64,000 bases of DNA from Anaerolinea sp. (lineage in GTDB: Bacteria; Chloroflexota; Anaerolineae; Anaerolineales; Anaerolineaceae), in the NCBI GenBank assembly GCA_013824865.1, contig PNON01000006.1:1-64000 (forward strand), given 5' to 3'. This document shows positions 48,077 to 57,974 of the stretch, piece by piece (positions within the stretch are counted from its first letter, which is position 1; each line of letters begins with the position of its first letter). Under the pieces are notes generated by a model. The model searched no databases and was not told the origin of the DNA. It saw nothing but the letters and a program-made list of their open reading frames with translations. Made by a program: the position numbers and the translations under genes.

Positions 48077-50068
48077 TTATTGTTGACAGTATCGCAAATC
48101 TACCAACCTTCTCAAAAAATAGCCGTTTTCCGACTTTTGTTTTGAAACCACTCTGACACAGGGGTCTCTATAAAACGGTGTTTCACCCCGTGGTAATTTA
48201 CCCATCCATTCTTCGTCCAAGTAAACGAATTGATAGCCCTGGTCAATAAATTTCTTTATAGAAGGTGCATCTTTCAGGTCTTGCCAGGTTGATAAAACCG
48301 TATATGTGTTTCGGAAAGTCATTTCAGTAGAACATCCTGTAATTATGACCGCCCTAAATCCTTTCGGGTCAAAGACCTTACAACCTATAGGCAAATTACC
48401 CCATACAATCTTGGTTACTGCTGCATCTTGGTCATTGACATAATAAGAATCAATCGGCACTAAAATTGCAGGTAACTGCCTTTGTAGATTTGCCAATCCA
48501 CCTATACTCATCACAAGAATTGCTGCCGCTTCCACACACCTATATATATTCCATTTTTTCAAGGAAAGTACCTGGATTGTCATTATCATGATCCAAATTC
48601 CAAGTGAATAAGCTGTAACCCGTGTTATATCTCTTTCAGAACTTATTCCAATAAACAAAGGCACAATAAATCCTATAATAGAACTTGCGATCATAATACC
48701 TGCAAACCACTCATTTTTTTTGAAACTGGAATACAAGTATTTGATGATAAATGGCACAAAAAATACTACAATGCCTAACTCAGCAATCGCTGTCAGAATT
48801 AACAATGGATCATCCAATGAAAGGCTTCCTAGGTGCGCTGATTCTACTGTGAGTGGCGACTTCACCCAAAACTCAAGCCCCATTGGAATAGATTTTGAGC
48901 CAGATACATTATCAAGGCTGACCATTAATGCCAGTCGGTCTGTAATCACTCCCCCTTGAAAACATGCAATGAACAAAGAGATCAACCCCGGGATCAATAG
49001 ATTGGTAAAATAAAGCTTGATCTTTTGGCGGTCAAACAACAGGTAATATGCCCCTGTTATACCCATTCCTACGCCAAAAAGGCCAAAACTTGATTCCCAT
49101 GTCAATGCCAAAAAAGCCAATAAGATCGAGTATACAGCTATTGACCATCTGGAAATCTCTCGTTGTAACAACAGCCAAAAGAGCAGAATAATTGTAATGG
49201 ATAATGTGCCTGTACCTGTATGCGCCATGACGTAGTTGGGGTTGATGCCATTTAATAAACCAAAAATGTAGGAACCTGGTGGGCCTCCATCTACTACCCA
49301 TGGCATACGCAATGCTTGCGATAGTGGTCCTTCCATCATTGAACTTGTTCCTTTTAAGTTAATCAGCGTGTCAAGTCGAGTCATCCACATCGAAGGAAAC
49401 AAGAATAGTAGGTAGCGCGTTCCACCGGCAAACACAAACAAAACTCCTGCTAGCGCACTCTTCCACCAGGAGGACATGTACCGATTTGCTATCATTACAA
49501 AAAGGATAATGGTGTACCCCCAAACAATTGCTTTTCCCATATCAAAGGCACTCCATGGGAAGAAACCTCCAATGGCCATAAGACTTGCGCTGAGAAGTTG
49601 AAAACCATAATGATAACCAAACGGTTCTGTTGATTCAAATGTTGGCGGAATTATCCCCCTTCCCATCTGAGATATGATGGATAAATTCTTGGGTTCATCG
49701 AAAAGAGATATTCCTCGACTAATCAGAAAGAAAATTCCGCCTAATATCAATCCTGTGGCAATTAATACCCACTGCATCCTCATTGTCTTGATGAACGGAT
49801 TAGGAAGATTACGGCGGGATGCCAGAAATCCAGTTGTAAATATGAGAACACTGGGTAATGTAAAAGCCACCGTTGGAACCAGATATCTTCCGCTAATATT
49901 GCATAGAAAAAGGTAACTTATTAACCCCACTCCAAAGCCAGTAATCAATTCTTCTTTTGAATCTAAGCAGAATATTCGATGAACAATAAAGAATCCGCCT
50001 GCTGTCCATAACAGACAAGTGACTGACCATATGATGATAAGCAGAAGATTATCCCGTAGAATGTCCAT
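48077..50068 (-). CDS. GT-C membrane protein, type B copy 1
   Basis: A 663-residue polytopic protein with about thirteen helices. The catalytic-type acidic pair is in GISLFDEPKNLSIISQ (about 119-134), followed by GYHYGFQLLSASLMAIGG and AGGTRYLLFLFP. The C-terminal external domain ends DLRYCQQ after a conserved DPCVRVV. It is paralogous to 59,727-61,721 and, like the preceding plus-strand gene, AT-rich. It converges with that gene. The upstream gap of 192 bases has no convincing promoter. Function as a lipid-sugar-dependent transferase is inferred from topology and motif. Confidence 0.78.
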   Translation of the reverse strand: MDILRDNLLLIIIWSVTCLLWTAGGFFIVHRIFCLDSKEELITGFGVGLISYLFLCNISGRYLVPTVAFTLPSVLIFTTGFLASRRNLPNPFIKTMRMQWVLIATGLILGGIFFLISRGISLFDEPKNLSIISQMGRGIIPPTFESTEPFGYHYGFQLLSASLMAIGGFFPWSAFDMGKAIVWGYTIILFVMIANRYMSSWWKSALAGVLFVFAGGTRYLLFLFPSMWMTRLDTLINLKGTSSMMEGPLSQALRMPWVVDGGPPGSYIFGLLNGINPNYVMAHTGTGTLSITIILLFWLLLQREISRWSIAVYSILLAFLALTWESSFGLFGVGMGITGAYYLLFDRQKIKLYFTNLLIPGLISLFIACFQGGVITDRLALMVSLDNVSGSKSIPMGLEFWVKSPLTVESAHLGSLSLDDPLLILTAIAELGIVVFFVPFIIKYLYSSFKKNEWFAGIMIASSIIGFIVPLFIGISSERDITRVTAYSLGIWIMIMTIQVLSLKKWNIYRCVEAAAILVMSIGGLANLQRQLPAILVPIDSYYVNDQDAAVTKIVWGNLPIGCKVFDPKGFRAVIITGCSTEMTFRNTYTVLSTWQDLKDAPSIKKFIDQGYQFVYLDEEWMGKLPRGETPFYRDPCVRVVSKQKSENGYFLRRLVDLRYCQQ

Positions 50069-50260
50069 AGTCGTCTCGCTAACCTAAAAATAGAGTACTG
50101 TTTGTTTATACTTCTGGCCTTTTTGCATAAAACTATTCTTATCAACAAGCATTTTGACTGATTGCACAATTGGTTTACTGATTTTTTCCATACTCACAGG
50201 ACCATAGCTGAGCTTAGCAGGTTTCCTTCCGCCGCATAGAAATATCATCAATCGGACAAG

Positions 50261-51094
50261 TCATTCTCCTCGGCGAAGCGGCTTCGTGGACATGACCGCC
50301 ATCAATGTGACCGCATCCTCGTTGTCATCCCCGCTCTTAAACTCAGCCCGAACGCGGCGCTTTACTTTCTGAAAGTTTTCTGGGTCGCTCTCCAGGATGC
50401 TGATTTGATTCTTGCCAAAATACCTTTCAAACACCCGGCGGTAATCCCTGACGCGGAAGCGGTTCAGGTTGCTGGTGGGGTTCAACCAGTTTTTCCACAC
50501 CTGATCGCTGTAGCATAACATCTCAAACGGGTATGTGAAGTAGTGGTCGCGCAGGTCAATGAATGCCAGGGCGTGCCCGGTGGGTTTCAGTAAGCTGGCC
50601 AACGCTTTCGTGATACCATCCACATCTCCCAAGTGTTCATATACCGATGAGCTGACCACCAGGTCAAACGGTCCAAGCAAAACTGAATCGGGAAGTTTTC
50701 GGATATCGCCATGATAGGTGGTGATCCACTCCGGTCTGGCAGTTACAGCATCCCCCTCCACTTGCAAATACTGCTCATACTCTGACATCAGCCCATCATT
50801 GATGTGCCGATTTACTGGCGGATACAGGTCACACACGGTCACATGCTTGCAGCCAGCTCGCAGCAATTCCACCGCCACCGCCAGGCTGCCACCATAACCA
50901 AAGACAAGCACATGCTGTCCTTTGAAAGTCAGACCCTGCTCCCCAAAATACGCTGAATAACGCGCAACGGCCTGGGCAGGCTCGCGCGTCTCCAACCCTG
51001 GGCGAATAATGATGCCTTTACGCAACAGGGTGCGCGCCAAGTCTTCCGGTAATCGGTGGCGGATGGCGCGTAAAAGCAGATATTTTACATTCAT
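50261..51094 (-). CDS. Class I SAM-dependent methyltransferase
   Basis: A 277-residue methyltransferase. The SAM loop is divergent: VLVFGYGGSLAVAVELLRAG. VTVCDLYPPVNRH, LVVSSSVYEHLGDVDGITKA and ALAFIDLRDHYFTYPF follow, the last typical of glycan methyltransferases with a HxxxF region. It is the last gene of the dTDP-sugar operon, five bases after the aminotransferase. It may methylate the amino sugar or a neighbouring hydroxyl. The ribosome site is weak. Confidence 0.82.
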   Translation of the reverse strand: MNVKYLLLRAIRHRLPEDLARTLLRKGIIIRPGLETREPAQAVARYSAYFGEQGLTFKGQHVLVFGYGGSLAVAVELLRAGCKHVTVCDLYPPVNRHINDGLMSEYEQYLQVEGDAVTARPEWITTYHGDIRKLPDSVLLGPFDLVVSSSVYEHLGDVDGITKALASLLKPTGHALAFIDLRDHYFTYPFEMLCYSDQVWKNWLNPTSNLNRFRVRDYRRVFERYFGKNQISILESDPENFQKVKRRVRAEFKSGDDNEDAVTLMAVMSTKPLRRGE

Positions 51095-51099
51095 ATCGC

Positions 51100-52233
51100 T
51101 TATACCCTGAAAGTAGTGATGGCAGCCACTACCCGTTCCATTTCACTCGCGGTCATGCCGCTGTAAAATGGCAGTCGCGCCAGTTGGTCACTGACCCGCT
51201 CCGTCACCGGGCAGTCACCGGCTTTACCACCAAAACTCAGCCCCATGGGGGATAGATGTAGCGGTAGATAGTGGAATACGCTCATCATCCCCTGGTCCTT
51301 TAGGTGTTTAATAAATGCTGTCCTGGCATCAAGATCCGGAAGTAGCATGTAATACATATGATAAGCCTGCTCAGTATGCGCTGGAATCAGCGGGCGACTC
51401 ACTCCGTTCTCCTCCGCCCACCCGGCCAGGTTCGCATCATAATATTCCCAAATCTTTTTGCGCCGCTCTTGGATTTCGTCGCGCGCTTCCAATTGGGCCA
51501 GCAGCAACGCTGCCAGCACTTCGGAAGGCAGGTAGCTGGAACCCACATCCACCCAGGTATATTTATCCACCTGGCCGCGGAAGAACCGGCTGCGGTTGGT
51601 GCCTTTTTCACGAATAATCTCCGCCCTGTCAATTAATTCTGGGTCGTTGATCAGCAGCGCGCCACCTTCTCCGCTGGTGAAGTTCTTGGTCTCATGAAAG
51701 CTCTGCGTTGCCATGTCGCCGAATGTACCCAGGTATTTTCCCTTGTATTTTCCAAATAAGCCGTGGGCGTTATCTTCCACCACCTTCAGGTGATATCTGC
51801 CCGCAGTGGATAGGATCTCTTCCATTTCACAACCCACCCCGGCATAATGCACCGGCACCAGCGCCCGTGTCTTTTCAGTGATCAAACCTTCCAGCAGGCT
51901 TTCATCCATATTCAATGTGTCCGGGCGGATATCCACAAACACTGGCTTCGCCCCGCGCAAGACAAATGCATTCACGGTCGAAACAAAAGTGAAGGATGGG
52001 ATGATCACTTCATCCCCCGGCTGGATATCCAGCAGGATGGCGGCCATTTCCAGCGCATGGGTGCAGGATGTGGTTAATAAGGTCTTTTTTACACCCAGGC
52101 TCTCTTCAAGGATGGTGTTGCAGGCCTTCGTGAATGCCCCATCGCCAGAAAGGTGCGCCTTTTCCAGCGCTTGTTGAATGTAAATACTTTCTTGACCGGT
52201 GTAAAACGGGCGGTTGAAAGGGATTGGATCCAT
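51100..52233 (-). CDS. rffA: dTDP-4-amino-4,6-dideoxygalactose transaminase (WecE/RffA type)
   Basis: A 377-residue PLP-dependent sugar aminotransferase of the DegT/DnrJ/EryC1 group. The close match to WecE is seen in IPFNRPFYTGQESIYIQQAL, LTTSCTHALEMAAILLDI, DEVIIPSFTFVSTVNAFVLR, VEDNAHGLFGKYKGKYLG and SFHETKNFTSGEGGAL, where Lys is the cofactor-binding residue. It converts dTDP-4-keto-6-deoxyglucose, made by the adjacent RmlA and RmlB, to dTDP-4-amino-4,6-dideoxy-galactose using glutamate. It lies three bases after a methyltransferase gene. Confidence 0.95.
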   Translation of the reverse strand: MDPIPFNRPFYTGQESIYIQQALEKAHLSGDGAFTKACNTILEESLGVKKTLLTTSCTHALEMAAILLDIQPGDEVIIPSFTFVSTVNAFVLRGAKPVFVDIRPDTLNMDESLLEGLITEKTRALVPVHYAGVGCEMEEILSTAGRYHLKVVEDNAHGLFGKYKGKYLGTFGDMATQSFHETKNFTSGEGGALLINDPELIDRAEIIREKGTNRSRFFRGQVDKYTWVDVGSSYLPSEVLAALLLAQLEARDEIQERRKKIWEYYDANLAGWAEENGVSRPLIPAHTEQAYHMYYMLLPDLDARTAFIKHLKDQGMMSVFHYLPLHLSPMGLSFGGKAGDCPVTERVSDQLARLPFYSGMTASEMERVVAAITTFRV

Positions 52234-52235
52234 GG

Positions 52236-53039
52236 TTAGTTTTGGATTTTCTTCTTGAAAATGAATAACTTCTGTGTGCCATAATCACCCGCGGCAGGCA
52301 GCTGCGAGAACCAGCGGTTCCATTCCATATCGGGGGCAGCCACATTGACTTTGTCATCCAGTGCCTGGCTGAGCAATGGTTTAAGCACCCGGGTGCCAAC
52401 ATAATAGCTGGAAGCAAAGTTATCCAGCTTCAGTAGCTCCATCTCCGGCTTCATGGTGTCGATGACCAGATCCTCATCCAGGTAGTGGTTAAAGGGTGGC
52501 ATGGGGATGTCCGCCAGCCCCCATTCATTGCGAAACTGGTTCATCTTGCGCCATCCTTGCAAAGTTGCCTCGGAAAGAAGCAGCAACCCGCCAGGTTTGA
52601 CCATGCGGACCAATTCGCGCAGACCCTTCTTCTGCATCTCCCAGTCATGCAGGTTAATTACCACGCGGATGACCACTACCTTGTCGTAATGATTCTCAGG
52701 TTCTGTCAGCCGGGTGATATCGCCCACCGCGAAGCTGGCATTCCCCTTCAGCTTACCCTGCACGTCTTTCAAATTGTTATGCGCCTCTGCGATCATCTCC
52801 GGAATGTAATCCAGCCCCTTGATCTCGATCTTCTTCTGCGACGCAAATGATAGGGAGGAATACCCATTGGCACAGCCTACATCCAGAACTTTATCGCCAT
52901 CTTCAAACCAGTGGATCAGTGTGCGGATCTCCAGGTCAATGGCGTACTGATCCGACCAGGAGGCGGCAAAGGATTTGCCATGCAGCTTCGCCTGTTCTGT
53001 CCAGAAATTCTTTATTTCATCATATGTATAGCTTGCCAT
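52236..53039 (-). CDS. Class I SAM-dependent methyltransferase
   Basis: A 267-residue methyltransferase. Motif I is VLDVGCANGYSSLSFA. IKGLDYIPEMIAEAHNNL (motif II), FAVGDITRLTE and VIRVVINLHDWEMQKKGL follow, then PGGLLLLSEATLQGW. The C-terminal region is of the type found in glycan-modifying enzymes. AAGGAG is five bases before the ATG. Placed between rmlA and the WecE aminotransferase, it probably methylates the same dTDP-sugar or its product, though order in the operon is the only evidence. Confidence 0.87.
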   Translation of the reverse strand: MASYTYDEIKNFWTEQAKLHGKSFAASWSDQYAIDLEIRTLIHWFEDGDKVLDVGCANGYSSLSFASQKKIEIKGLDYIPEMIAEAHNNLKDVQGKLKGNASFAVGDITRLTEPENHYDKVVVIRVVINLHDWEMQKKGLRELVRMVKPGGLLLLSEATLQGWRKMNQFRNEWGLADIPMPPFNHYLDEDLVIDTMKPEMELLKLDNFASSYYVGTRVLKPLLSQALDDKVNVAAPDMEWNRWFSQLPAAGDYGTQKLFIFKKKIQN

Positions 53040-53050
53040 GCAGCTCCTTG

Positions 53051-53764
53051 TCAGCCTTCATCAAAGAATATTCGGTTAGCCTCAAACAACGATTCCGGCG
53101 TTCCAGCATCCATCCATTTACCTTCAAAAATCTCATATTCCATCTGGTGCAACTGGATGTATTCGTTATTTAGTGAGGTAATTTCCAACTCACCCCGCGC
53201 GGAATACTCCAGTGTTTGAATGATATCAAAAACCTTTTCATCATAGCAATACAAACCAACCACCGCGTAATCCGATGGTGGCTGTTTGGGTTTTTCTTCA
53301 ATGTACATCACCTGCTTCTCATCCAGCGCGGCTACCCCATAGCGGGTCGGGTCGCTTACTTTCTTCAATACCACCCGCGCGCCTTCTTTCTGTCTGGCGA
53401 AGTTTTCCACCACATGGGTAATGCTGCCACCAAATATATTATCCGCCAGCATGACCACCACCCGGTCACCACGCGCGAAGTTACTGGCCAGTGAAAGCCC
53501 ATGGGCAATACCCATCGGTTTTTCCTGCACCCGGTAGCTGAAGGAGCAGCTAAACTCTTCCCCGCTCCCCAAACAACGCACCATGTCGCCCATGTGCTCG
53601 GTGCTTGTCACCACCATGATCTCTTTGATCCCGGCGCTTACAAGTTGCTGCACCGCGTGGAAGATCATCGGCACCCGCCCCACTGGCAGCAGGTGTTTGT
53701 TGGTGGCTTTGGTAAGCGGGTAGAGGCGGGTTCCCTGCCCACCTGCCAGAATAACACCTTTCAT
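53051..53764 (-). CDS. rfbA: Glucose-1-phosphate thymidylyltransferase (short RmlA-type)
   Basis: A 237-residue nucleotidyltransferase. The signature [20 protein letters not shown] opens it. [48 protein letters not shown] and [17 protein letters not shown] follow. It makes dTDP-glucose from dTTP and glucose-1-phosphate. It is about 50 residues shorter than E. coli RmlA, lacking the C-terminal extension that forms the allosteric interface. The ATG overlaps the rmlB stop (ATGA). The neighbouring rmlB and WecE genes support the substrate assignment. Confidence 0.9.
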   Translation of the reverse strand: MKGVILAGGQGTRLYPLTKATNKHLLPVGRVPMIFHAVQQLVSAGIKEIMVVTSTEHMGDMVRCLGSGEEFSCSFSYRVQEKPMGIAHGLSLASNFARGDRVVVMLADNIFGGSITHVVENFARQKEGARVVLKKVSDPTRYGVAALDEKQVMYIEEKPKQPPSDYAVVGLYCYDEKVFDIIQTLEYSARGELEITSLNNEYIQLHQMEYEIFEGKWMDAGTPESLFEANRIFFDEG

Positions 53765-54873
53765 TTCTTTTCCTCCAGTCGCCAGGCATAATTTTTATGG
53801 ATCCAGTCTTGATAAGCGCCACTGCGAACATGCTCCACCCATTCCGTGTGGGCGATATACCAGTCCACTGTCCGTCGCAATCCATCCCGAAATTTGACAG
53901 CAGGCGTCCAACCCACCTCCGCCTTTATTTTGGATGAATCAATGGCGTAACGGCGGTCATGCCCCGGGCGGTCGGGTACGAAAGTGATCAGATCAGTGTA
54001 ATGTTTCAATCCGCGCTCAGCCAGTTTTTCGTTGCCTGCAGCCGGACGCACTTCTTCCAGCACAGCACATATCTGGCGCACCACGTCAATGTTTTTTTGC
54101 TCGTCATCCGCGCCAATGTTGTAAACCTCACCGGGAGTATTGTTCTGCAGGATCATTTGCAGCGCCGCGCAATGGTCTTCCACATAGATCCAGTCGCGAA
54201 TATTCCCTCCATCACCATACACCGGCAACGGTTTGCCATCCAATGCGTTGCTGATGATAAGCGGGATAAGTTTTTCGGGAAACTGATAAGGGCCATAATT
54301 ATTGGAGCAGTTAGTGGTCACCGTGGGCAGCCCGTAGGTATGGAAGAAGGCGCGCACAAAATGGTCACTGGAAGCCTTGGATGCGGAATAAGGGGAATTG
54401 GGTAATGTGCGGGAAGTCTCACTGAATTTACCGCTCTCGCCTAACGAGCCATATACTTCGTCAGTGGAAATATGCACAAATCGGAAAGATTGCTTCCTAT
54501 CAGCTGGCAGGATTTCCCAGTAGGTTCGTGCTTCCTCCAGCAGGTTGTAGGTGCCCACAACGTTGGTTTGCAGAAAGGCAGCTGCATCCACGATCGAGCG
54601 GTCCACGTGCGATTCTGCTGCCAGATTCATGATAGCTACCGGTTGGTATTGATTCAACAGGTGGCGTACGAACTCCCGGTTGCCAATATCCCCCTTTGCA
54701 AAAACATACCGTGAATCTGATGATATGTCCGCCAGGGATTCCAGGTTACCGGCATAGGTCAAATTGTCCAGGTTGATTACACCGAAGCCTGTGGTGCGGA
54801 TCAACCGGTGCACCAGGTTGGCACCGATAAATCCAGCTCCGCCTGTTACCAGCAGAAATTCCGCTGCCATCAT
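53761..54873 (-). CDS. rfbB: dTDP-glucose 4,6-dehydratase
   Basis: A 370-residue extended SDR of the RmlB family. It has [73 protein letters not shown] (catalytic Tyr and Lys), [20 protein letters not shown] and [17 protein letters not shown]. It converts dTDP-glucose to dTDP-4-keto-6-deoxyglucose, the branch point feeding the aminotransferase. The start overlaps the stop of the ArnC-like gene. No rmlC or rmlD is adjacent, which argues for an amino sugar rather than rhamnose. Confidence 0.97.
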   Translation of the reverse strand: MMAAEFLLVTGGAGFIGANLVHRLIRTTGFGVINLDNLTYAGNLESLADISSDSRYVFAKGDIGNREFVRHLLNQYQPVAIMNLAAESHVDRSIVDAAAFLQTNVVGTYNLLEEARTYWEILPADRKQSFRFVHISTDEVYGSLGESGKFSETSRTLPNSPYSASKASSDHFVRAFFHTYGLPTVTTNCSNNYGPYQFPEKLIPLIISNALDGKPLPVYGDGGNIRDWIYVEDHCAALQMILQNNTPGEVYNIGADDEQKNIDVVRQICAVLEEVRPAAGNEKLAERGLKHYTDLITFVPDRPGHDRRYAIDSSKIKAEVGWTPAVKFRDGLRRTVDWYIAHTEWVEHVRSGAYQDWIHKNYAWRLEEKK

Positions 54874-55826
54874 TCCACCTTTGTTTTACATCCACTGTTG
54901 ATCTCATTGTCGATCACATACGGCAAGCGATCCGTGGAACGGTTAAAAATGCTGGCAATATATTCGCCAATGATGCCCAGGGTTAACAACTGCGCCCCGC
55001 TGAATATGGTGATAATGGAAGCCAGGAAGGGGAAACCAGGCAAACTCCCTTCCGCAAAGTAGCGGATGATCACATAAAGGAATACAGCCACGCCAAAAAG
55101 AAATACGGTAAAACCTAGCATGCTGGCAAAACGCAGGGGGATGGTGCTATAACCGGTCAGGACCAGAAATGCAGCAGAAGCCAGTTTCCAGAAGTTGTAA
55201 TTGGATTTACCATACGGTCGCGGTTGCTCATCCACGCGTACCACTGCAAATTTTGTTGTAGCCCAGGAGAGCAGAACATCCACAATGACTCTGGGGTTAT
55301 GGTACTCCGCGAAAGCTTTGCGCAGGTCGGTGCGAAATACCCGAAATGGCCCGATGTTAATTACTCTCGGGACGCCCATTACCAGTGCCATCGCTTTTTT
55401 AGTGAAGCGTGAAGAGAAGTTCCGCCATAATTCATGCGGCATCTTGTTTGGGGAGCCATAGACAACGTCATACCCTTCCTGGTATTTTGCCATCAGCCTG
55501 TAGATCTCTTCTGGTGGCTGTTGCAAATCGTCATCCAGTGTAATGGTTACTTCATACTGCGCGGCACGGATGCCGCACAGCAGGGCATTGTGCTGCCCTG
55601 AGTTGCGCATCAAATTGATGGCGTGTATCCAGAGGTGCTCCCTGGCTAGTTCCCGGATGACTTGCCAGCTATTATCGTGGCTACCATCATTAACTAATAT
55701 CAATTCAAAGCGATCCGCCACTGCTGGCAGGACTGCCTCAAGGCGGCTGATCAAAATTGGCAGTGATTCTTCCGAGTTGTAAACTGGAATCACAACGGAG
55801 CAGTTTGGTTTAGGGTTGGTTGTCAT
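54870..55826 (-). CDS. Polyprenyl-phosphate glycosyltransferase (ArnC/GtrB-like, family 2)
   Basis: A 318-residue GT2 enzyme with a cytoplasmic catalytic domain and two C-terminal membrane helices. [17 protein letters not shown] opens it. [25 protein letters not shown] and [17 protein letters not shown] (metal site at about 98-106) follow, then membrane helices at about 230-260 and 265-290. This is the ArnC/GtrB pattern: a sugar is moved from its nucleotide to undecaprenyl phosphate for use outside. The genes that follow it in the operon make a dTDP-amino sugar, and the gene before it is GT-C, so it may load that sugar for the GT-C enzyme. Confidence 0.93.
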   Translation of the reverse strand: MTTNPKPNCSVVIPVYNSEESLPILISRLEAVLPAVADRFELILVNDGSHDNSWQVIRELAREHLWIHAINLMRNSGQHNALLCGIRAAQYEVTITLDDDLQQPPEEIYRLMAKYQEGYDVVYGSPNKMPHELWRNFSSRFTKKAMALVMGVPRVINIGPFRVFRTDLRKAFAEYHNPRVIVDVLLSWATTKFAVVRVDEQPRPYGKSNYNFWKLASAAFLVLTGYSTIPLRFASMLGFTVFLFGVAVFLYVIIRYFAEGSLPGFPFLASIITIFSGAQLLTLGIIGEYIASIFNRSTDRLPYVIDNEINSGCKTKVE

Positions 55827-55830
55827 CAGG

Positions 55831-57873
55831 CTATTGAACGCAGTTAAACTCTTTGATGATTTCTGCTAATAAAAATTGATCGGATTCCGTTAAACTTCCG
55901 CTGTCTCCTATTCTACCCCAAATCTGACATAACCCTTTGCGATGGGATTTCTTCTCAGCCACCATCTCGCGGGCAATCTGGATCGCTTCTGCTAAGCGAC
56001 CATGCAATCCCAGGCCTTCCACAAACGGTTGGTATTCTGTGATGTCACCAGGGGTTAAGCCAGCTTGTTCCGCCTGGTCCCACAAGGCTGCTACTTGCTC
56101 ATAATCTCCAGTCTGTCGCACAAGGTCTGCTTTCTCAAAGAAGTAACACCAGTTTTGTTCTGTGGTTTCCGGGAAAAACTGTGGGATGGGTATTGCCGGT
56201 TCTCCCGGGTCTGTGATGATTCGTTCCAGATTGGATAATGCAATGACATCCGCCATGCTAACGTTCAATCTCGGAAACGAAACAATGTTGGCATATTCAT
56301 CATCCAGAACCCGCACACAACCTCCTTCCGGGACATGGATCGCTAGAATATCCGATGTGTTGCCATGGAACTCCAGCGCTCTATATTTCTGGATCACCGG
56401 CGTATCCGGCTCAAGAACCTTGAGTGCGCTATTCTTACGAACTGTCAGGTAATCTAATACATAGGGTAAATCTCCACCATGAAAATCCGGTGCATATGTC
56501 CAGTTGATGGCCGCGGTCAGGGAATTATCGCTGTAATAGTTGAAAGGCAATTCATACGCCACCAGCATCGTGCCCGGCTGCAGCCCGGGAACCCGCCAGG
56601 TGAGCTGTTGTAGAAAACTATTCAGCTTATTCCATTCCAGACGAAAGCTGTTGGCTGTCTGAAAATGCCAACCAGCGGAAAGCGCCACCAGCAGGCTGAG
56701 CAAGGCAACCCGCAGCCATCGACTCCTTAGTAAATATATCCCCGCCGCCAGGATCAACGCCGAGCCAAACATCATGGGCAACGTGAAGCGGTTATATGGG
56801 AATCTAAGGTCGAATGTCAGCCGCGCTGCCCAGGATGGCAGGCTGCCAGCCATTAGCATCGCCACCCCAATCATCATTGCCTGCGTCTGCCAACTTTGCC
56901 AGATAACTCCTTTTTCATCTTCGGATTCATCCCTCGTTGAAAACTTCCAGGCAAACCAGGCACTCAACGCCAGTGCCCCACCTGCAGCCAGTCCCATCAC
57001 CAGATTCAGCCGCGATGTCCACTGCACGTTCTCTGGGGGAGTGAAGATTTGCGTCCAGGCCAACACCCCGCCCTTGAACGCATTCCCTGCCATATTCTTG
57101 AGCAGATCCCAGAGCATTAGCAATATCCCGCTCTCGCCTGACACCCGGATCCGGTAGAGTGAGGACTCGACGATCATACCGCGCCAGATGGTAAATACTA
57201 TCAGCACAAGCAGATATGGCAGCCATTGAAGCAGCGTTCTTTTTATGCTTACGCCAATTTTTTCTCCTCGCTGTGTTAGCACGATCCACAAAATAGCTGG
57301 CCGGGAAAATTCCAACCCATAATAATATTCCGACCCCAGCAGTGACACTGTTCCGCAGATGAGCGCCAGGGCGGTGAATAACATGTGCCGGCCGGGTGTT
57401 CGCTCCGCCTTGAGCATCAAAGCCAGTGATAGCATAAAAAGCAGCAGCAGAATGAACACCCGGCTATATATGGTTGATATCCACTGCTGACCAAAGCCCG
57501 GGTACACCAGGAAAAGCAGCGACACCACAAATGCCAGCTCTTTCTTTCCCGGCCAAATGAGGCGTACTATCCAGCCGACGCATAAAGCGGACACCCAGCG
57601 CATGAAAATGGCAAAAACCTGCCACAGGGTGATGTTTTCGCCAAAAATCGGTGCGGTCAGATTGTACAAAATGGGCAGGAAGGGGCGCTCGTCATAAAAC
57701 ACGAGATGGTACTGAGTGGGGCCAAGCACATGCCCAAAAAAGACATATGGCATATCATCCCAGTACAAACCGACTGAGCGGATAAATACCCCGTATGCCA
57801 ACCAGGCAATGATCAGCAACACCCAGGGGGTAAGTGTTTCCAAACGCAAATATTTCTTCAAGACTGTCCTCAA
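55831..57873 (-). CDS. GT-C membrane glycosyltransferase-like protein, type A copy 2
   Basis: A 680-residue polytopic protein paralogous to 41,968-44,013. The acidic pair is in GLYWDDMPYVFFGHVLG (about residues 35-51). About twelve helices follow to about 420. An external C-terminal domain ends with WCYFFEKADLVRQTGDYEQV and other helical repeat-like segments. The only fitting start is TTG at 57,871-57,873, since a stop lies two codons further upstream. It is the first gene of the dTDP-sugar operon, directly upstream of the ArnC-like gene, and is the natural acceptor-side partner of the lipid-linked sugar. Confidence 0.8.
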   Translation of the reverse strand: MRTVLKKYLRLETLTPWVLLIIAWLAYGVFIRSVGLYWDDMPYVFFGHVLGPTQYHLVFYDERPFLPILYNLTAPIFGENITLWQVFAIFMRWVSALCVGWIVRLIWPGKKELAFVVSLLFLVYPGFGQQWISTIYSRVFILLLLFMLSLALMLKAERTPGRHMLFTALALICGTVSLLGSEYYYGLEFSRPAILWIVLTQRGEKIGVSIKRTLLQWLPYLLVLIVFTIWRGMIVESSLYRIRVSGESGILLMLWDLLKNMAGNAFKGGVLAWTQIFTPPENVQWTSRLNLVMGLAAGGALALSAWFAWKFSTRDESEDEKGVIWQSWQTQAMMIGVAMLMAGSLPSWAARLTFDLRFPYNRFTLPMMFGSALILAAGIYLLRSRWLRVALLSLLVALSAGWHFQTANSFRLEWNKLNSFLQQLTWRVPGLQPGTMLVAYELPFNYYSDNSLTAAINWTYAPDFHGGDLPYVLDYLTVRKNSALKVLEPDTPVIQKYRALEFHGNTSDILAIHVPEGGCVRVLDDEYANIVSFPRLNVSMADVIALSNLERIITDPGEPAIPIPQFFPETTEQNWCYFFEKADLVRQTGDYEQVAALWDQAEQAGLTPGDITEYQPFVEGLGLHGRLAEAIQIAREMVAEKKSHRKGLCQIWGRIGDSGSLTESDQFLLAEIIKEFNCVQ

Positions 57874-57882
57874 TATGGTTTA

Positions 57883-57888
57883 ATTATA
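57883..57888 (-). promoter_or_regulatory. Candidate -10 element for the dTDP-sugar operon
   Basis: A perfect TATAAT on the minus strand, ending ten bases before the TTG start. The predicted transcript would have almost no leader. No -35 box is evident. Confidence 0.35.
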
Positions 57889-57952
57889 ACGAATCCAGTA
57901 GAATCTTGTGATCTATCCTTCGCCCGACTCTATAGTAATCCCTGTCAGCGTT

Positions 57953-57958
57953 TATAAT
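57953..57958 (+). promoter_or_regulatory. Candidate -10 element for the plus-strand methyltransferase
   Basis: A perfect TATAAT 16 bases before the ATG at 57,975, with no Shine-Dalgarno between. It is divergent from the minus-strand element at 57,883-57,888. Confidence 0.35.
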
Positions 57959-57974
57959 AAAGCCAGACAACATT

